Source of the DNA: Meinhardsimonia xiamenensis
GTDB lineage: Bacteria > Pseudomonadota > Alphaproteobacteria > Rhodobacterales > Rhodobacteraceae
Direction: 5' to 3'
Length of the DNA stretch: 64,000 nt
Assembly: GCF_900102905.1 (NCBI RefSeq)
Contig: NZ_FNFV01000001.1
Span: 193,501-257,500 of the forward strand
In this document: one piece after another, positions 7,741-18,450 of the stretch
Layout of the letters: every line of letters begins with the position of its first letter
Position numbering within the stretch: position 1 is the first letter of the stretch
The notes under the pieces: model-generated
The model's input: the letters and a program-made list of their open reading frames with translations, nothing else
Database searches by the model: none
What the model was told of the DNA's origin: nothing
Position numbers and translations under genes: made by a program

Positions 7741-10410
7741 GTCCGCGAGCGCCTTGAGCTCGTAGAGGATGGCCAGCGCCTCGCGGGGCGTGAGGTCATC
7801 GGGGAAGATTTGCGAGAGCCGCTCGGCCAGTGCCGAGCGGCTTTTCTCTTGTGCAGGCGGCGGTGGCGGCGGCGCGGCCGCGGCAGCGGAGAAAAGCGGC
7901 AGATCGTCGATGAGCGCGGCCTTGTCGCCGCCCTCGCGCCCGCCGCGCTCGAGCGCGTCGAGAATGACGCGCGCGCGCGCAACCGCCGCCTCCGGCAGCC
8001 CGGCAAGGCGGGCGACATGCACGCCATAGGAGCGGTCGGCGGCACCGGGGAGAACCTCGTGAAGGAAGATCACCTCACCTTCCCACTCGCGCACGGCAAC
8101 GGTGAGGTTTTCGACCCCGTCGAGCTTTTCGGCCAGATGCGTCAGCTCATGGTAGTGGGTGGCAAAGAGCGCCCGGCAGCGGTTGACGTCGTGCAGGTGC
8201 TCAAGCACCGCCCAAGCGATGGAAAGCCCGTCCCAGGTGGAGGTGCCGCGGCCGATTTCGTCGAGGATCACCAGCGCGCCGGGGCCGGCCTGATTGAGAA
8301 TGGCCGCCGTCTCCACCATCTCGACCATGAAGGTGGAGCGGCCGCGCGCAAGATCGTCGGCCGCGCCCACGCGGCTGAAAAGCTGCGTGACAAGGCCGAT
8401 GCGCGCGGCATCGGCCGGCACGAAGGCGCCCATCTGCGCGAGAATGGCAATCAGCGCGTTCTGGCGCAGATAGGTTGACTTGCCGGCCATGTTGGGCCCC
8501 GTCAGCAGGCGGATCGCCGCCGCCTCGCCCTCGGCCGTGAGATCGGCGTCATTGGCGATGAACGGGGTGTTGCCCTCGCGCCGGAGCGCTTCCTCCACAA
8601 CAGGGTGACGGCCCGCTTCCACGTGAAACGCGCGGCTCGCTTCCACCTGCGGGCGGCACCAGTTGCGCTCGGCAGCAAGATCGGCAAGCGCGGCGGAGAC
8701 GTCGAGCACCGCGAGGGCGCGCGCGGCCTGCGAGAGCGGCGCGGCGCGGTCGAGAATCTCCGCCTTCAGGCTTTCATAGAGCCGCTTCTCGGCGGCCTCG
8801 GCCTCGGCGGCGGCGTTCAGGATGCGCGTCTCCAGCGCCGAGAGCTCGGCGGTGGTAAAGCGCACTGCGTTGGCGGTGGTCTGGCGGTGGATGAAACGCT
8901 CGCTCAGCGGCGGCGAGAGCATCTTTTCGGCATGCGTGGTGGTCGTCTCGACGAAATAGCCAAGCACATTGTTGTGCCTGATCTTCAGCGAGGCGATGCC
9001 GGTCTCCTCGGCGAGCTCGGCCTGCATGGCCGCGATCACGCTGCGGGTCTCGTCGCGCAAGGCGCGGGCGGCGTCGAGATCGGCGTCGAAGCCGGGCGCG
9101 ATGAAGCCGCCGTCGGAGAGCCTGAGCGGCGGCTCCTCGACAAGCGCTCGGGTCAGCAGAGCGGCGAGTGTGTCATGACCCTCAAGATCGTCAAGCGCGC
9201 GGGCGATCTCCTCGGGTGGCTCGAGGCCTGCGAAGAATTGCGCGATGGTTGCGGCCTGGGCGATGCCGTCGCGGATGGCGGCAAGGTCGCGCGGGCCGCC
9301 CCGGTCGAGGGCGAGGCGGGAGAGGGCGCGGTCCATGTCCGGCACGCGGCGGAGCGCGGTGCGCAGATCGTCGCGGATTCGAGACTGTTCCAGCAGGAAT
9401 TGCACCGAATCCTGACGCTCGCGGATCACGCGCAGATCGAGCGAGGGGCTGGCGAGGCGCGACTCGAGAAGCCGGGCGCCGGGGGCGGTCACGGTGCGGT
9501 CGATGGTGGCGATGAGGGTGCCCGCGCGCCCGCCGGAGAGCGCGCGGGTCAGCTCGAGGTTGCGGCGCGTTGCGGCGTCGATCTGCATCACACCGCCCGC
9601 CGCCTCGCGCGCCGGCGACGCAAGGCGCGGCATGCGCCCGCGCTGGGTGAGGTCGAGATAGTCGGCAAGCGCGCCAAGCGCGGCCACCTCCGCGCGGGAG
9701 AAGCTGCCGAAGGCATCGAGCGACTGCACGCGGTAGAGCTCGCGCAGGCGCCGTTCGGCCGCGATGCTGTCGAAACTCGCGCGCGGCAGCGGGGTGAGCG
9801 CGGCGCCCGCATCCGTGATCACATCGGCCATTTCCTCGGCCAGCGTCTCGGGCAGGAGCACCTCGCTCGGGCTCAGGCGCGCGAGCTCCGGGCCGAGCTT
9901 GAGGCGCGGGCAGGGCGCGACGTGCACCGCGCCGGTGGAGATGTCGGCCCAGGCGAGCGCGCCCTCGTCGCGGACGAGCGCGAAGGCGGCAAGGTAGTTG
10001 TGCCGGCGGGCCTCGAGAAGGCTGTCTTCGGTCAGCGTGCCGGGGGTGACGAGGCGGACGACCTCGCGGCGCACCACCGCCTTCGAGCCGCGCTTCTTCG
10101 CCTCGGCGGGGTCTTCCATCTGCTCGCAGACGGCGACGCGGAAGCCCTTGCGGATGAGCGTGAGAAGATAGTTCTCGGCCGAATGCACCGGCACCCCGCA
10201 CATGGGAATGTCCTGGCCGAGATGCTTGCCGCGCTTCGTGAGCGCGATGTCGAGTGCCTCTGCCGCGGCGACGGCATCGTCAAAGAACATCTCGTAGAAG
10301 TCGCCCATCCGGTAGAACAGGAGCGCATCGGGGTATTGCGCCTTGATCTCCAGATACTGCGCCATCATCGGGGTGGCGGCGGCGGTCATGTTCTTCTCCG
10401 GCTTCGTCAT
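7723..10410 (-). CDS. mutS: DNA mismatch repair protein MutS
   Basis: MutS recognises base mismatches and small loops and recruits MutL. The 895-residue protein begins with the mismatch-binding domain, including the [15 protein letters not shown] segment whose first residues contact the mismatch. The ATPase domain follows, with Walker [10 protein letters not shown] (Lys about 644), Walker [16 protein letters not shown] and ATHYHELT. The C-terminal part has an alanine/proline-rich linker. I keep the ATG at 10410; an ATG at 10389 would shorten it by seven residues. It is convergent with grpE and divergent from the malic enzyme gene. Confidence 0.96.
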   Translation of the reverse strand: MTKPEKNMTAAATPMMAQYLEIKAQYPDALLFYRMGDFYEMFFDDAVAAAEALDIALTKRGKHLGQDIPMCGVPVHSAENYLLTLIRKGFRVAVCEQMEDPAEAKKRGSKAVVRREVVRLVTPGTLTEDSLLEARRHNYLAAFALVRDEGALAWADISTGAVHVAPCPRLKLGPELARLSPSEVLLPETLAEEMADVITDAGAALTPLPRASFDSIAAERRLRELYRVQSLDAFGSFSRAEVAALGALADYLDLTQRGRMPRLASPAREAAGGVMQIDAATRRNLELTRALSGGRAGTLIATIDRTVTAPGARLLESRLASPSLDLRVIRERQDSVQFLLEQSRIRDDLRTALRRVPDMDRALSRLALDRGGPRDLAAIRDGIAQAATIAQFFAGLEPPEEIARALDDLEGHDTLAALLTRALVEEPPLRLSDGGFIAPGFDADLDAARALRDETRSVIAAMQAELAEETGIASLKIRHNNVLGYFVETTTTHAEKMLSPPLSERFIHRQTTANAVRFTTAELSALETRILNAAAEAEAAEKRLYESLKAEILDRAAPLSQAARALAVLDVSAALADLAAERNWCRPQVEASRAFHVEAGRHPVVEEALRREGNTPFIANDADLTAEGEAAAIRLLTGPNMAGKSTYLRQNALIAILAQMGAFVPADAARIGLVTQLFSRVGAADDLARGRSTFMVEMVETAAILNQAGPGALVILDEIGRGTSTWDGLSIAWAVLEHLHDVNRCRALFATHYHELTHLAEKLDGVENLTVAVREWEGEVIFLHEVLPGAADRSYGVHVARLAGLPEAAVARARVILDALERGGREGGDKAALIDDLPLFSAAAAAPPPPPPAQEKSRSALAERLSQIFPDDLTPREALAILYELKALADDQPSD

Positions 10411-10520
10411 GGGCGCGACACTAACTGGCGCGGCGGCGGGGAAAAAGGGGCGCGGCGCGGCTTGAGGGTCGGCGCCCGTCTGTCTAACACTGATGTCTCG
10501 CGTCAGGGAGGAGCGCGCGC

Positions 10521-12776
10521 ATGACCAGTCAGAAGTTCACGCCCGAAGAGGCGCTGGCCTTTCATCTCGAGCCGACACCCGGCAAGCTCGCCGTCGTCGC
10601 CACCGTGCCGATGGCGACCCAGCGCGATTTGAGCCTTGCCTATTCGCCGGGCGTCGCCGAGCCCTGCAAGCGCATCGCCGAGGCGCCCGAGACGGCCTAT
10701 GACTACACCGCCAAGGGCAACCTCGTGGCGGTGATCTCGAACGGCACGGCGGTGCTCGGCCTCGGCAATCTCGGCGCGCTCGCCTCCAAGCCGGTGATGG
10801 AGGGCAAGGCGGTGCTGTTCAAGCGCTTTGCCGACATCAACTCCATCGACATCGAGCTCGACACCGAAGACCCGGACGCCTTCTGCAATGCCGTGAAGCT
10901 GATGGGCCCCAGCTTCGGCGGCATCAACCTCGAGGACATCAAGGCGCCCGAGTGCTTCATCATCGAACAGCGGCTGAAGGAGGAGATGGACATTCCCGTC
11001 TTCCACGACGATCAGCACGGCACGGCGGTGATCTGCGCGGCGGGGCTCATCAACGCGCTGCACATCGCCGGCAAGAAGCTCGAAGACTGCCGTGTCGTCG
11101 CCAATGGCGCGGGCGCAGCCGGCATCGCCTGCGTGGAGCTTCTCAAGGCCATGGGCGCGCGGCCCGAGAACGTGATCCTGTGCGACTCGAATGGGGTCAT
11201 CTACCAGGGCCGCAAGGAGGGGATGAACCAGTGGAAATCCGCCCACGCGGTGAAGACGGATCTGCGCACGCTCGAGGAGGCGATGGCGGGGGCGGATGTG
11301 TTTCTCGGCGTGTCGGTCAAGGGCGCGGTGACGCCTCAGATGGTCGAGAGCATGGCCGACAGCCCGATCATCTTCGCCATGGCCAACCCCGACCCGGAGA
11401 TCACCCCCGAGGAGGCGCGCGCGGTCAGGCCCGATGCGATTGTCGCGACCGGGCGGTCGGACTACCCCAACCAGGTGAACAACGTTCTGGGCTTTCCCTA
11501 TCTCTTTCGCGGCGCGCTCGACATTCACGCCCGCGCCATCAATGACGAGATGAAGATCGCCTGCGCGCGGGCGCTCGCCGAGCTCGCCCGCGAGGATGTG
11601 CCCGACGAGGTGGCCATCGCTTACGGCAAGAAGCTGAGCTTCGGGCGCGACTACATCATTCCCACGCCCTTCGACCCGCGGCTCATTCACCGCATTCCGC
11701 CCGCCGTCGCCAAGGCGGGGATGGACACCGGCGTTGCCCGCCGCCCGATCGTCGACATGGAGGCCTATGAGCTGTCGCTGAAGCAGCGGATGGACCCGAC
11801 GGCTTCCATCCTGCATGGCATCCATGCCCGCGCGCGCAAGGCGCAGGCGCGGATGATCTTTGCCGAGGGGGATGATCCGCGCGTGCTGCGCGCGGCGGTG
11901 GCCTACCAGCGGCAGGGATTCGGCCGGGCGCTCGTGGTGGGGCGCGAGGCCGATGTGAAGGGCAAGCTCGAGGCGGCCGGCCTTGGCGACGCGGTGCGCG
12001 AGCTCGAGGTCGTCAATGCCGCGAACACCCGTTATCTCGAGACCTACAAGGATTTTCTCTACCGCCGTCTGCAGCGCCGGGGCTTCGACCAGCAGGATGT
12101 GCACCGGCTCGCCGCGCGCGACCGGCATGTGTTCTCCGCGCTGATGCTGGCGCATGGCCATGGCGATGCGCTGGTCACGGGGGCGACGCGCAAGTCGGCC
12201 CATGTGCTGGGTCTCATCAACCACGTCTTCGACGCCACCGCCGAGGCCGGCGCGGTGGGCGTGACGGCGGTGCTGCACCAGGGGCGCATCGTGCTCATCG
12301 CCGACACGCTGGTGCATGAGTGGCCCGACGAGGAAGACCTCGCCAACATCGCCGAGCGCGCGGCCGAGGTGGCGCGGATGCTGGGGCTCGAGCCGCGGGT
12401 GGCCTTCGTGAGCTTCTCGACCTTCGGCTATCCGGTCAGCGAGCGGGCGGAGAAGATGCATCTGGCGCCGGAGGTGCTGGACCGGCGCGGGGTGAATTTC
12501 GAGTATGAGGGCGAGATGACGGTGGACGTGGCGCTGAACCCGGCGATTCAGGCGCGCTACCCGTTCCAGCGGCTGTCGGGGCCAGCGAACATTCTGGTGG
12601 TGCCGGCGCGGCATTCTGCCTCGATCTCGACCAAGCTCATGCAGGAGATGGCCGGCGCCACGCTGGTGGGGCCGATCCTTGCCGGGGTGGAGAAGTCGAT
12701 TCAGATCTGCTCGAACGCGCAGACGGCGAACGACATTCTCAACATGGCGCTGCTGGCGGCGTGCAAGGCGCGGTGA
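10521..12776 (+). CDS. maeB: NADP-dependent malic enzyme with phosphotransacetylase-like domain
   Basis: The enzyme decarboxylates malate to pyruvate and reduces NADP, linking the TCA cycle to NADPH supply. The first 430 residues or so form the malic enzyme part, with [19 protein letters not shown] and the dinucleotide-binding [17 protein letters not shown]. The rest resembles phosphotransacetylase ([44 protein letters not shown]), the usual architecture of the long MaeB-type enzymes, in which this half is regulatory. A strong GGGAGGAG precedes the ATG. The 751-residue length is normal for the family. A sulfotransferase-like gene follows after 19 bases. Confidence 0.94.
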   Translation: MTSQKFTPEEALAFHLEPTPGKLAVVATVPMATQRDLSLAYSPGVAEPCKRIAEAPETAYDYTAKGNLVAVISNGTAVLGLGNLGALASKPVMEGKAVLFKRFADINSIDIELDTEDPDAFCNAVKLMGPSFGGINLEDIKAPECFIIEQRLKEEMDIPVFHDDQHGTAVICAAGLINALHIAGKKLEDCRVVANGAGAAGIACVELLKAMGARPENVILCDSNGVIYQGRKEGMNQWKSAHAVKTDLRTLEEAMAGADVFLGVSVKGAVTPQMVESMADSPIIFAMANPDPEITPEEARAVRPDAIVATGRSDYPNQVNNVLGFPYLFRGALDIHARAINDEMKIACARALAELAREDVPDEVAIAYGKKLSFGRDYIIPTPFDPRLIHRIPPAVAKAGMDTGVARRPIVDMEAYELSLKQRMDPTASILHGIHARARKAQARMIFAEGDDPRVLRAAVAYQRQGFGRALVVGREADVKGKLEAAGLGDAVRELEVVNAANTRYLETYKDFLYRRLQRRGFDQQDVHRLAARDRHVFSALMLAHGHGDALVTGATRKSAHVLGLINHVFDATAEAGAVGVTAVLHQGRIVLIADTLVHEWPDEEDLANIAERAAEVARMLGLEPRVAFVSFSTFGYPVSERAEKMHLAPEVLDRRGVNFEYEGEMTVDVALNPAIQARYPFQRLSGPANILVVPARHSASISTKLMQEMAGATLVGPILAGVEKSIQICSNAQTANDILNMALLAACKAR

Positions 12777-12795
12777 GATCGGGCGGAGGTCGCCA

Positions 12796-13518
12796 ATGAA
12801 GATTGCGATGTGGTCGGGGCCGCGGAACATCTCGACGGCGCTGATGTATTCCTTTGCCGCGCGCGGCGATTGCGCGGTGTGGGACGAGCCCTTCTATGCC
12901 GCCTGTCTGGTGGCGACGGGACTTGATCATCCGATGCGCGAGGAGGTGATCGCCGCCGGCATCACCGACGCCTCGGAGGTCGCGCGCGAGATCGAGGCAC
13001 GGGAAGGTGCGCCACATCTCTATCTGAAGCTCATGGCCCAGCACATGCTGGAGGGCTTTGACACCGGCTGGATGCAGGGCGCGCGCCATGCCTTTCTCAT
13101 CCGCCATCCGGCGCGGGTGGTGGCAAGCTTCACCGCCAAGCGCGAGAACCCGCGGTTCGAGGAGCTCGGCTTTGCGCAGCTCGCGGCGCTTTACGATCAG
13201 GTCCGCGCGCTGGGCCAGACCCCGCCGGTGATCGATTCCGACGCGCTGCGCCGCGACCCCGAGGGGGTGCTGAAGCGGGTCTGTTCCGCCCTCGGGCTTG
13301 ACTGGACGGAGAAGATGCTGCGCTGGCCCGCGGGCGGGCATCCGAGTGACGGCGTGTGGGCCCGGCACTGGTATGGGGCGGTGCATCGCTCAACCGGCTT
13401 CGCCCCGGCCGACCCCGGCCCGCTGCCGGTGCTTGAGGGGCGCGCCGCCGAACTCGCGGAGCGCGCCCTGCCGTATTACGAGCGCATGGCGCAGGCGGCG
13501 CGGGAACAGGCCGCCTGA
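12796..13518 (+). CDS. Sulfotransferase-like family protein
   Basis: This 240-residue protein begins MKIAMWSGPRNISTALMYSF. The SGPRNIST loop resembles the phosphosulfate-binding loop of sulfotransferases (PAPS as donor), and FLIRHPARVVASF resembles their 3'-phosphate-binding segment. The fold assignment is therefore reasonable, but the acceptor is unknown. The ATG at 12796 has a GGAGG at 12785-12789; the open frame further upstream overlaps the malic enzyme gene in another frame and is not credible. The gene probably shares the maeB transcript. Similar proteins often lie beside amino-acid metabolism genes in alphaproteobacteria, but no function can be assigned from that. Confidence 0.75.
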   Translation: MKIAMWSGPRNISTALMYSFAARGDCAVWDEPFYAACLVATGLDHPMREEVIAAGITDASEVAREIEAREGAPHLYLKLMAQHMLEGFDTGWMQGARHAFLIRHPARVVASFTAKRENPRFEELGFAQLAALYDQVRALGQTPPVIDSDALRRDPEGVLKRVCSALGLDWTEKMLRWPAGGHPSDGVWARHWYGAVHRSTGFAPADPGPLPVLEGRAAELAERALPYYERMAQAAREQAA

Positions 13519-13529
13519 CGCCTCAGCGG
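13511..13529. terminator. Small hairpin over two convergent stop codons
   Basis: CTGA at 13515-13518 pairs with TCAG at 13523-13526; CCG at 13511-13513 and CGG at 13527-13529 extend the stem beyond a bulge. The sulfotransferase-like TGA and the argG stop are mirrored. The structure is short, so its effect is uncertain. Confidence 0.3.
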
Positions 13530-14752
13530 AACTTGCGGTTGCGCATCGCCAGAAGCCGCAGCCGCAGCGCGTTGAGCTTGATGAAGCCCTCGGCATCCTT
13601 CTGGTCATAGGCGCCGGCGTCATCCTCGAAGGTGACGTGCTCGGCCGAGTAGAGGCTGTGATCGGACCAGCGGCCAACGCAGCGGGCAAGCCCCTTGTAG
13701 AGCTTGATTCGCGCGGTGCCGGTGACATGCTCCTGGCTCTTGTCGATCGCCGCCTGCAGCATCTCGCGCTCGGGCGAGAACCAGAAGCCGTTGTAGATGA
13801 GCTCGGCATAGCGCGGCATCAGCTCGTCCTTCAGATGCGCCGCGCCGCGGTCGAGCGTGATCTGCTCCACCCCGCGATGCGCCTCGAGAAGGATGGTGCC
13901 GCCCGGCGTCTCGTAGATGCCGCGCGACTTCATGCCCACGAAACGCCCCTCGACGAGGTCGAGCCGCCCCACGCCATGCTTGCCACCAAGCTCGTTGAGG
14001 CGGGTGAGCACGCCCGCGGGGCTCAGCCGCTCGCCATTGACGCTCACGGCATCGCCGCGCTCGAAGCCGACCTCGACATATTCGGGCGCATCCGGCGCGT
14101 CCTCGGGGTTGACCGTGCGCTGATAGACGTAATCGGGCGCCTCGACGGCCGGGTCTTCCAGCACCTTGCCCTCGGAGGAGGTGTGCAGAAGGTTCGCATC
14201 CACGCTGAAGGGCGCCTCGCCGCGCTTGTCCTTGGCAATCGGGATCTGGTGCTTCTCGGCAAACTCGATGAGCTTCGTGCGCGAGGTCAGATCCCACTCG
14301 CGCCAGGGCGCGATCACCTTGATGTCGGGGTTCAGCGCATAGGCCGCGAGCTCGAAGCGCACCTGATCGTTGCCCTTGCCGGTGGCGCCGTGGGCAATGG
14401 CGTCGGCCCCGGTTTCGGCGGCGATCTCCACCAGCCGCTTGGCGATGAGCGGGCGGGCGATGGAGGTGCCCAGAAGATACTGGCCCTCGTAGACGGCATT
14501 GGCGCGGAACATCGGGAAGACGAAGTCGCGCACGAATTCCTCGCGCAGATCCTCGATGTAGATCTCCTTCACGCCCAGCATCTCGGCCTTCTTGCGGGCG
14601 GGCTCAAGCTCCTCGCCCTGGCCGAGATCGGCGGTGAAGGTGACGACCTCGCAGCCATACTCGGTTTGCAGCCATTTGAGGATGATCGAGGTATCGAGCC
14701 CGCCGGAATAGGCGAGCACGACCTTGCGGGGCTTGGATCTGGGCGCGGACAT
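13523..14752 (-). CDS. argG: Argininosuccinate synthase
   Basis: ArgG condenses citrulline and aspartate with ATP to argininosuccinate, the penultimate step of arginine synthesis. The 409-residue protein has the N-type ATP pyrophosphatase loop AYSGGLDTS (residues 14-22) and the substrate-binding stretches [13 protein letters not shown] and [19 protein letters not shown]. Start and length match the family. The gene is transcribed leftward and is divergent from the thioesterase gene, with roughly 118 bases between the starts. No arginine repressor site is obvious. Confidence 0.97.
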   Translation of the reverse strand: MSAPRSKPRKVVLAYSGGLDTSIILKWLQTEYGCEVVTFTADLGQGEELEPARKKAEMLGVKEIYIEDLREEFVRDFVFPMFRANAVYEGQYLLGTSIARPLIAKRLVEIAAETGADAIAHGATGKGNDQVRFELAAYALNPDIKVIAPWREWDLTSRTKLIEFAEKHQIPIAKDKRGEAPFSVDANLLHTSSEGKVLEDPAVEAPDYVYQRTVNPEDAPDAPEYVEVGFERGDAVSVNGERLSPAGVLTRLNELGGKHGVGRLDLVEGRFVGMKSRGIYETPGGTILLEAHRGVEQITLDRGAAHLKDELMPRYAELIYNGFWFSPEREMLQAAIDKSQEHVTGTARIKLYKGLARCVGRWSDHSLYSAEHVTFEDDAGAYDQKDAEGFIKLNALRLRLLAMRNRKFR

Positions 14753-14870
14753 CGGGTGTTCTCCGGCAACTTGCGGTCGCCGCGCCGTTTACATGGACGC
14801 TCGCGCGCGGGCAAGGCGGGCTTGCCAAGCCGCGCCGGGGGTGGTTCGTTGCGGCCAAACGGAGGAGGCC

Positions 14871-15299
14871 ATGAGCAACTGGATAGAGCTTTTCCGCGGG
14901 GTGGTTCACCCCTGGCATCACGACCATTTCGGACACATGAACGTGCGCCATTACGCGCCCTTCTTCGATGACGCCACATATCACATGTGGACGCTTCTGG
15001 ACCTGCCCTATTCGCGCATGCTGGCCGAGCATGGTGTGCACACGGTCTCCGCACGGGCGACCACGACCTTCATCCGCGAGCTGAAGGCGGGCGATCTCAT
15101 CCGCATCGACGGGGCGGTGAAGCGGGTGGGCGGGCGCAGCGTGACGTTTCACCTGCGCATGTTTCACGCCGATACGGGCGAGCTTCACGCCACCTACGAC
15201 CTCGTCGAGGTCTTCTTTGACCCCGAGACGCGTGGCTCGGCGCCGATTCCGCCGCAGGTGCGCGAGAAGCTCGAGGCGCGTGTTGTGGCCGAGGCGTGA
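14871..15299 (+). CDS. Acyl-CoA thioesterase of the hotdog fold
   Basis: The 142-residue protein resembles 4-hydroxybenzoyl-CoA-type thioesterases. The segment VVHPWHHDHFGHMNVRHYAPFFDDATYHM contains the H/D-x-x-G-H-x-N motif in which the acidic residue usually acts in thioester hydrolysis; FIRELKAGDLIRIDGAVKRVG is the following strand. The ATG at 14871 is preceded by GGAGGAGG at 14861. The longer upstream open frame runs into the argG leader and is not credible. The acyl substrate is not predictable. It lies 49 bases before ilvA and may share its transcript. Confidence 0.8.
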   Translation: MSNWIELFRGVVHPWHHDHFGHMNVRHYAPFFDDATYHMWTLLDLPYSRMLAEHGVHTVSARATTTFIRELKAGDLIRIDGAVKRVGGRSVTFHLRMFHADTGELHATYDLVEVFFDPETRGSAPIPPQVREKLEARVVAEA

Positions 15300-15348
15300 G
15301 CCGATCTGGCGCATTGGCGCGGGGCGCGCGCTCTGCTAGCGGGGCTGG

Positions 15349-16596
15349 ATGAGCGAGTTTTCCCAGAAGGCGCGGATTGCGGAGACGGCGATGCGCTCGC
15401 TGTTTCCCCCGACCCCCTGCGCGCGCAACGATTTTCTCTCCCAGCGCTATGACGCCGACATCTGGCTCAAGCGCGAGGATCTGAGCCCGGTGCGCAGCTA
15501 CAAGATCCGCGGCGCCTTCAACGCCATGCGCAAGGTGCTGTCGGAGAGCCCCGACCAGCGCGTGTTCGTTGCCGCGAGCGCGGGCAATCATGCGCAGGGC
15601 GTGGCCTATGTGTGCCGCTATTTCGGCGTGCGCGGGGTGATCTTCATGCCGGTCACCACCCCGCGGCAGAAGATCACCAAGACGGAGGTTTTCGGCGGCG
15701 ATGCCATCGAGATCCGCCTTGTGGGCGACTATTTCGACGACACGCTTGCCGCCGCGCGCCGCTATTGCGAGGAGGCGGGGGCGCATTTTCTGGCCCCCTT
15801 CGACGATGCCGACGTGATCGAGGGGCAGGCCTCGGTGGGGGTGGAGATTCTGGCCCAGCTCGGGCGCGCGCCCGATGTCGTCGTGCTGCCAGTGGGCGGT
15901 GGCGGGCTTTCGGCCGGGGTGCGCAGCTTCCTGCGCGCCGAGGCGCCCGACACCGAGTTCTGGTTGGTCGAGCCCAAGGGCGGGGCGAGCCTGACGGCGG
16001 CGCTGATGGCTGGCGAGCCGGTGACGCTGCCCAAGGTTGACAATTTCGTCGATGGCGCGGCGGTGGCACGGGTCGGCGAGCAGACCTTTGCCCATCTGCG
16101 CGACATCGACCCCGGCCATGTGCTGGTGGCGCCCGAGGATCGCATCTGCACCACGATCATGGAGATGCTCAATCATGAGGGCATCGTGCTTGAGCCGGCG
16201 GGCGCGCTTTCGGTCGATGCGCTGGGCGACATCGCCGAGGCGATCCGCGGGCGCACGGTTGTCTGCGTGACCTCGGGTGGCAATTTCGATTTCGAGCGGC
16301 TGCCCGAGGTGAAGGAGCGCGCCCAGCGCTATTCGGGGGTGAAGAAGTATTTCATCCTGCGCATGCCGCAGCGGCCCGGCGCGCTGCGCGACTTTCTCGA
16401 GCTTCTCGGCCCCGACGACGACATCGCGCGCTTCGAGTATCTGAAGAAGTCGGCTCGCAACTTCGGCTCGGTTCTCATCGGTATCGAGACGTCCCGGCCC
16501 GAGAATTTCGACGCGCTCATGGAGCGGATGGACCGGGCCGGGATGGTCTACACTGACATCACCAGCGACGAGACGCTGGCCGAATTCGTGATCTGA
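15349..16596 (+). CDS. ilvA: Threonine ammonia-lyase (threonine dehydratase)
   Basis: The enzyme deaminates threonine to 2-oxobutanoate for isoleucine synthesis. The 415-residue protein has the PLP lysine in SYKIRGAFNAM (Lys52), the SAGNHAQGVAYVC segment and the phosphate-binding VGGGGLSAGV loop. The C-terminal 80 residues or so (YFILRMPQRPGALRDFLELLG) form one ACT-like regulatory domain, as in the shorter biosynthetic form. A second, unrelated PLP dehydratase occurs at 20190-21167 and lacks this domain. The gene ends 8 bases from the convergent Hpt gene. Confidence 0.92.
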   Translation: MSEFSQKARIAETAMRSLFPPTPCARNDFLSQRYDADIWLKREDLSPVRSYKIRGAFNAMRKVLSESPDQRVFVAASAGNHAQGVAYVCRYFGVRGVIFMPVTTPRQKITKTEVFGGDAIEIRLVGDYFDDTLAAARRYCEEAGAHFLAPFDDADVIEGQASVGVEILAQLGRAPDVVVLPVGGGGLSAGVRSFLRAEAPDTEFWLVEPKGGASLTAALMAGEPVTLPKVDNFVDGAAVARVGEQTFAHLRDIDPGHVLVAPEDRICTTIMEMLNHEGIVLEPAGALSVDALGDIAEAIRGRTVVCVTSGGNFDFERLPEVKERAQRYSGVKKYFILRMPQRPGALRDFLELLGPDDDIARFEYLKKSARNFGSVLIGIETSRPENFDALMERMDRAGMVYTDITSDETLAEFVI

Positions 16597-16603
16597 CACT
16601 GTT

Positions 16604-16933
16604 TCACGCCGCTGCGGGCCCGGAGTCGAGATTGGCGAGAAAGCAGGCCCTTGAACGCTGGTAACAGGTTGTCAGCCGCGCGGTTGACACCGGTTCGCCA
16701 GACCGGCAGGCGGGCTCAAGTTCAGTGCAGAGGGCGCCGAGGGCCGCAAAGCCGAGGTTGAGTGCCGAGCCCTTGAGAAAATGCAGCTCCTCGGCGGTGA
16801 CCGGTGTCTGTGGCGCGCGGGCAAAGCGGTTCATCATCTCGTCCATCTCCGCCAGGAAGACCTCGAGCACATCGCCAAAGTCCTCAGGCCCCACCTCGTC
16901 TTTCAGCTCTTCGACGCGTTTCCAGTCAATCAC
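16604..16933 (-). CDS. Hpt (histidine phosphotransfer) domain protein
   Basis: A single-domain Hpt protein would carry a phosphoryl group between a hybrid kinase and response regulators. The helix with the phosphorylatable histidine reads EELHFLKGSALNLGF, with His51 in this model. I choose the GTG at 16933, preceded by GGAG at six bases, because the protein then starts at VIDWKRVEELKDEVG, where the domain starts, and has 109 residues. An ATG at 17077 would add 48 residues that resemble no part of the family, but I cannot exclude it. The gene is divergent from a receiver-phosphatase gene, which suggests that the two work together. Confidence 0.78.
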   Translation of the reverse strand: MIDWKRVEELKDEVGPEDFGDVLEVFLAEMDEMMNRFARAPQTPVTAEELHFLKGSALNLGFAALGALCTELEPACRSGEPVSTARLTTCYQRSRACFLANLDSGPAAA

Positions 16934-17133
16934 GGCACGCTCCACAAGCGGCACCCCCACCGCAAGAGCAGGCTGCGACCAGATCCTTTCAGCGGCCTTA
17001 AGCATGCACGGCGGAATTGTGGCGCGGCGCGCGATGATGCTCGGATTTTTCGGCGAAATTTCCTCTTTACGGGCCATTAGCCGCTGCCCTGCGAAGAGGG
17101 GGCTGCACGGCCGTTTTTCAGGGAGTGATTTCG

Positions 17134-18432
17134 ATGCGTGTCAGCCAACCGCGGCCGCAAGCCCCGCCGGCAACATGCCCACCGCCCGATCCGGCGCCGG
17201 CGGTCAGGAAAAGCCGCCTCGTCCTCGTGGTCGATGACAGCCGCGCGCAGCGACGGGTGCTGGCTACGGTGCTCAAACGCTGGGGCTATCGCGTCATCGA
17301 GGCAGAGTCGGGGCAGGCGGCGCTTGCGCTGTGCCGCGCGCATCCGGTCGAGATCATTCTGAGCGACTGGATGATGCCGGGGATGAGCGGGCTCGAGTTC
17401 TGCCGGCAGTTCCGGGCCTTGCCCCGCGCCGGTTATGGCTATTTCGTGCTGCTCACGGCACGCAACTCCAGCGAGGAGGTCGCCGAGGGGCTCGAGGTGG
17501 GCGCTGACGACTTTCTCGGCAAGCCGGTCAACCTCAATGAACTCCGCGCCCGGATCAGGGCGGGAGAGCGCATCCTGCGCATGGAGGAGGAGCTCAAGGC
17601 CAAGAATCACGCGCTGCAGGCGGCGCTTGCCCGGGTGCAGAACCTCAACAACACGCTGGAACATGACCTGCAGGAGGCGCGGGCGCTTCAGCAGGCGTTG
17701 GTGCGCGAACGCAGTCACAGGTTCGGCCCGTTTGCCGTGAACCTGCTGCTGCAGCCGTCCGGTCACGTCGGCGGGGACATGATCGGCGTGATCGACGCGG
17801 GGGGCGATTCGATCGGGCTCTATGCGATCGACGTGTCGGGGCATGGAATCGCCTCGGCGCTGATGACCGCGCGGCTTGTCTCCTACCTCTCGGGCGACTC
17901 ACCGGGGCAAAACATTGCCCTCGAAGGCACGCGGCGGGGGCAGACGCGGTTGCGTCCTCCCGATCAGGTGGCCGACAGCCTCAACCGCCTCCTTCTCGAG
18001 GAGATGAAGACCGATCATTACTTCACCCTTCTCTATGCCACCTTGCATGTGCCCAGCGCGCGGCTGGAAATGGTGCAGGCCGGTCACCCGCATCCGATGC
18101 TGCTCCGCTCGGGGGGTGATGTGACGCTGCTCGGCGAGGGAGGCTTGCCCATCGGGCTGCTGCCCGAGGCGCGCCATGAGAGCTTCGAGGTCGTGCTCAG
18201 GCCGGGGGATCGGCTGTTGATCTGTTCCGACGGGATTTCGGAGTGCCGGGACATAGGCGGCGCGATTCTCGGAGAAGCCGCGCTCGCCCGGCTCATGCGC
18301 CATCACGCCGCGCTTGGCGCCGGGGATTTCCTCGATGCGTTGCTGTGGGAGCTGGAGGCGCGCACGGGCCGGGAGGATTTTGCCGATGACATATCCGCGG
18401 TGCTGGTCGACTACCGGCCGGGGGCGGGCTGA
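17134..18432 (+). CDS. Response regulator with SpoIIE-type PP2C serine phosphatase output
   Basis: The 432-residue protein has a proline-rich N-terminal stretch, then a receiver domain with VLVVDDSRAQRR, the phospho-acceptor Asp78 (LSDWMMPG), LLTARNSS and GKPVN. A coiled-coil linker (about residues 145-195) leads to a SpoIIE/PP2C domain with GHVGGDMIGV, YAIDVSGHGIASALMTARL, AGHPHPMLL and DGISECRD, which include the metal-binding aspartates. Such proteins usually dephosphorylate an anti-sigma-factor antagonist, but no such partner is nearby. I chose the ATG at 17134, which has AGGGAG at eight bases; a GTG at 17125 is possible. The gene is divergent from the Hpt gene. Confidence 0.88.
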   Translation: MRVSQPRPQAPPATCPPPDPAPAVRKSRLVLVVDDSRAQRRVLATVLKRWGYRVIEAESGQAALALCRAHPVEIILSDWMMPGMSGLEFCRQFRALPRAGYGYFVLLTARNSSEEVAEGLEVGADDFLGKPVNLNELRARIRAGERILRMEEELKAKNHALQAALARVQNLNNTLEHDLQEARALQQALVRERSHRFGPFAVNLLLQPSGHVGGDMIGVIDAGGDSIGLYAIDVSGHGIASALMTARLVSYLSGDSPGQNIALEGTRRGQTRLRPPDQVADSLNRLLLEEMKTDHYFTLLYATLHVPSARLEMVQAGHPHPMLLRSGGDVTLLGEGGLPIGLLPEARHESFEVVLRPGDRLLICSDGISECRDIGGAILGEAALARLMRHHAALGAGDFLDALLWELEARTGREDFADDISAVLVDYRPGAG

Positions 18433-18450
18433 CGGGGCGGGGCCCGTCAG
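18429..18450. terminator. Shared hairpin over two convergent stop codons
   Basis: CTGACGGG at 18429-18436 pairs exactly with CCCGTCAG at 18443-18450 around six G/C bases. The phosphatase-gene TGA and the transporter-gene stop are mirrored in the arms. There is no U-tract. Confidence 0.5.

Noticed and set aside
8615-8630. Second parS-like sequence inside mutS (GCTTCCACGTGAAACG)
   Set aside because: Only 12 of 16 positions match the consensus and the outer palindrome is broken; it may be chance.
10503-12830. 775-codon reverse-strand open frame antisense to the malic enzyme gene
   Set aside because: The opposite strand encodes an unmistakable MaeB; the antisense product has no family features.
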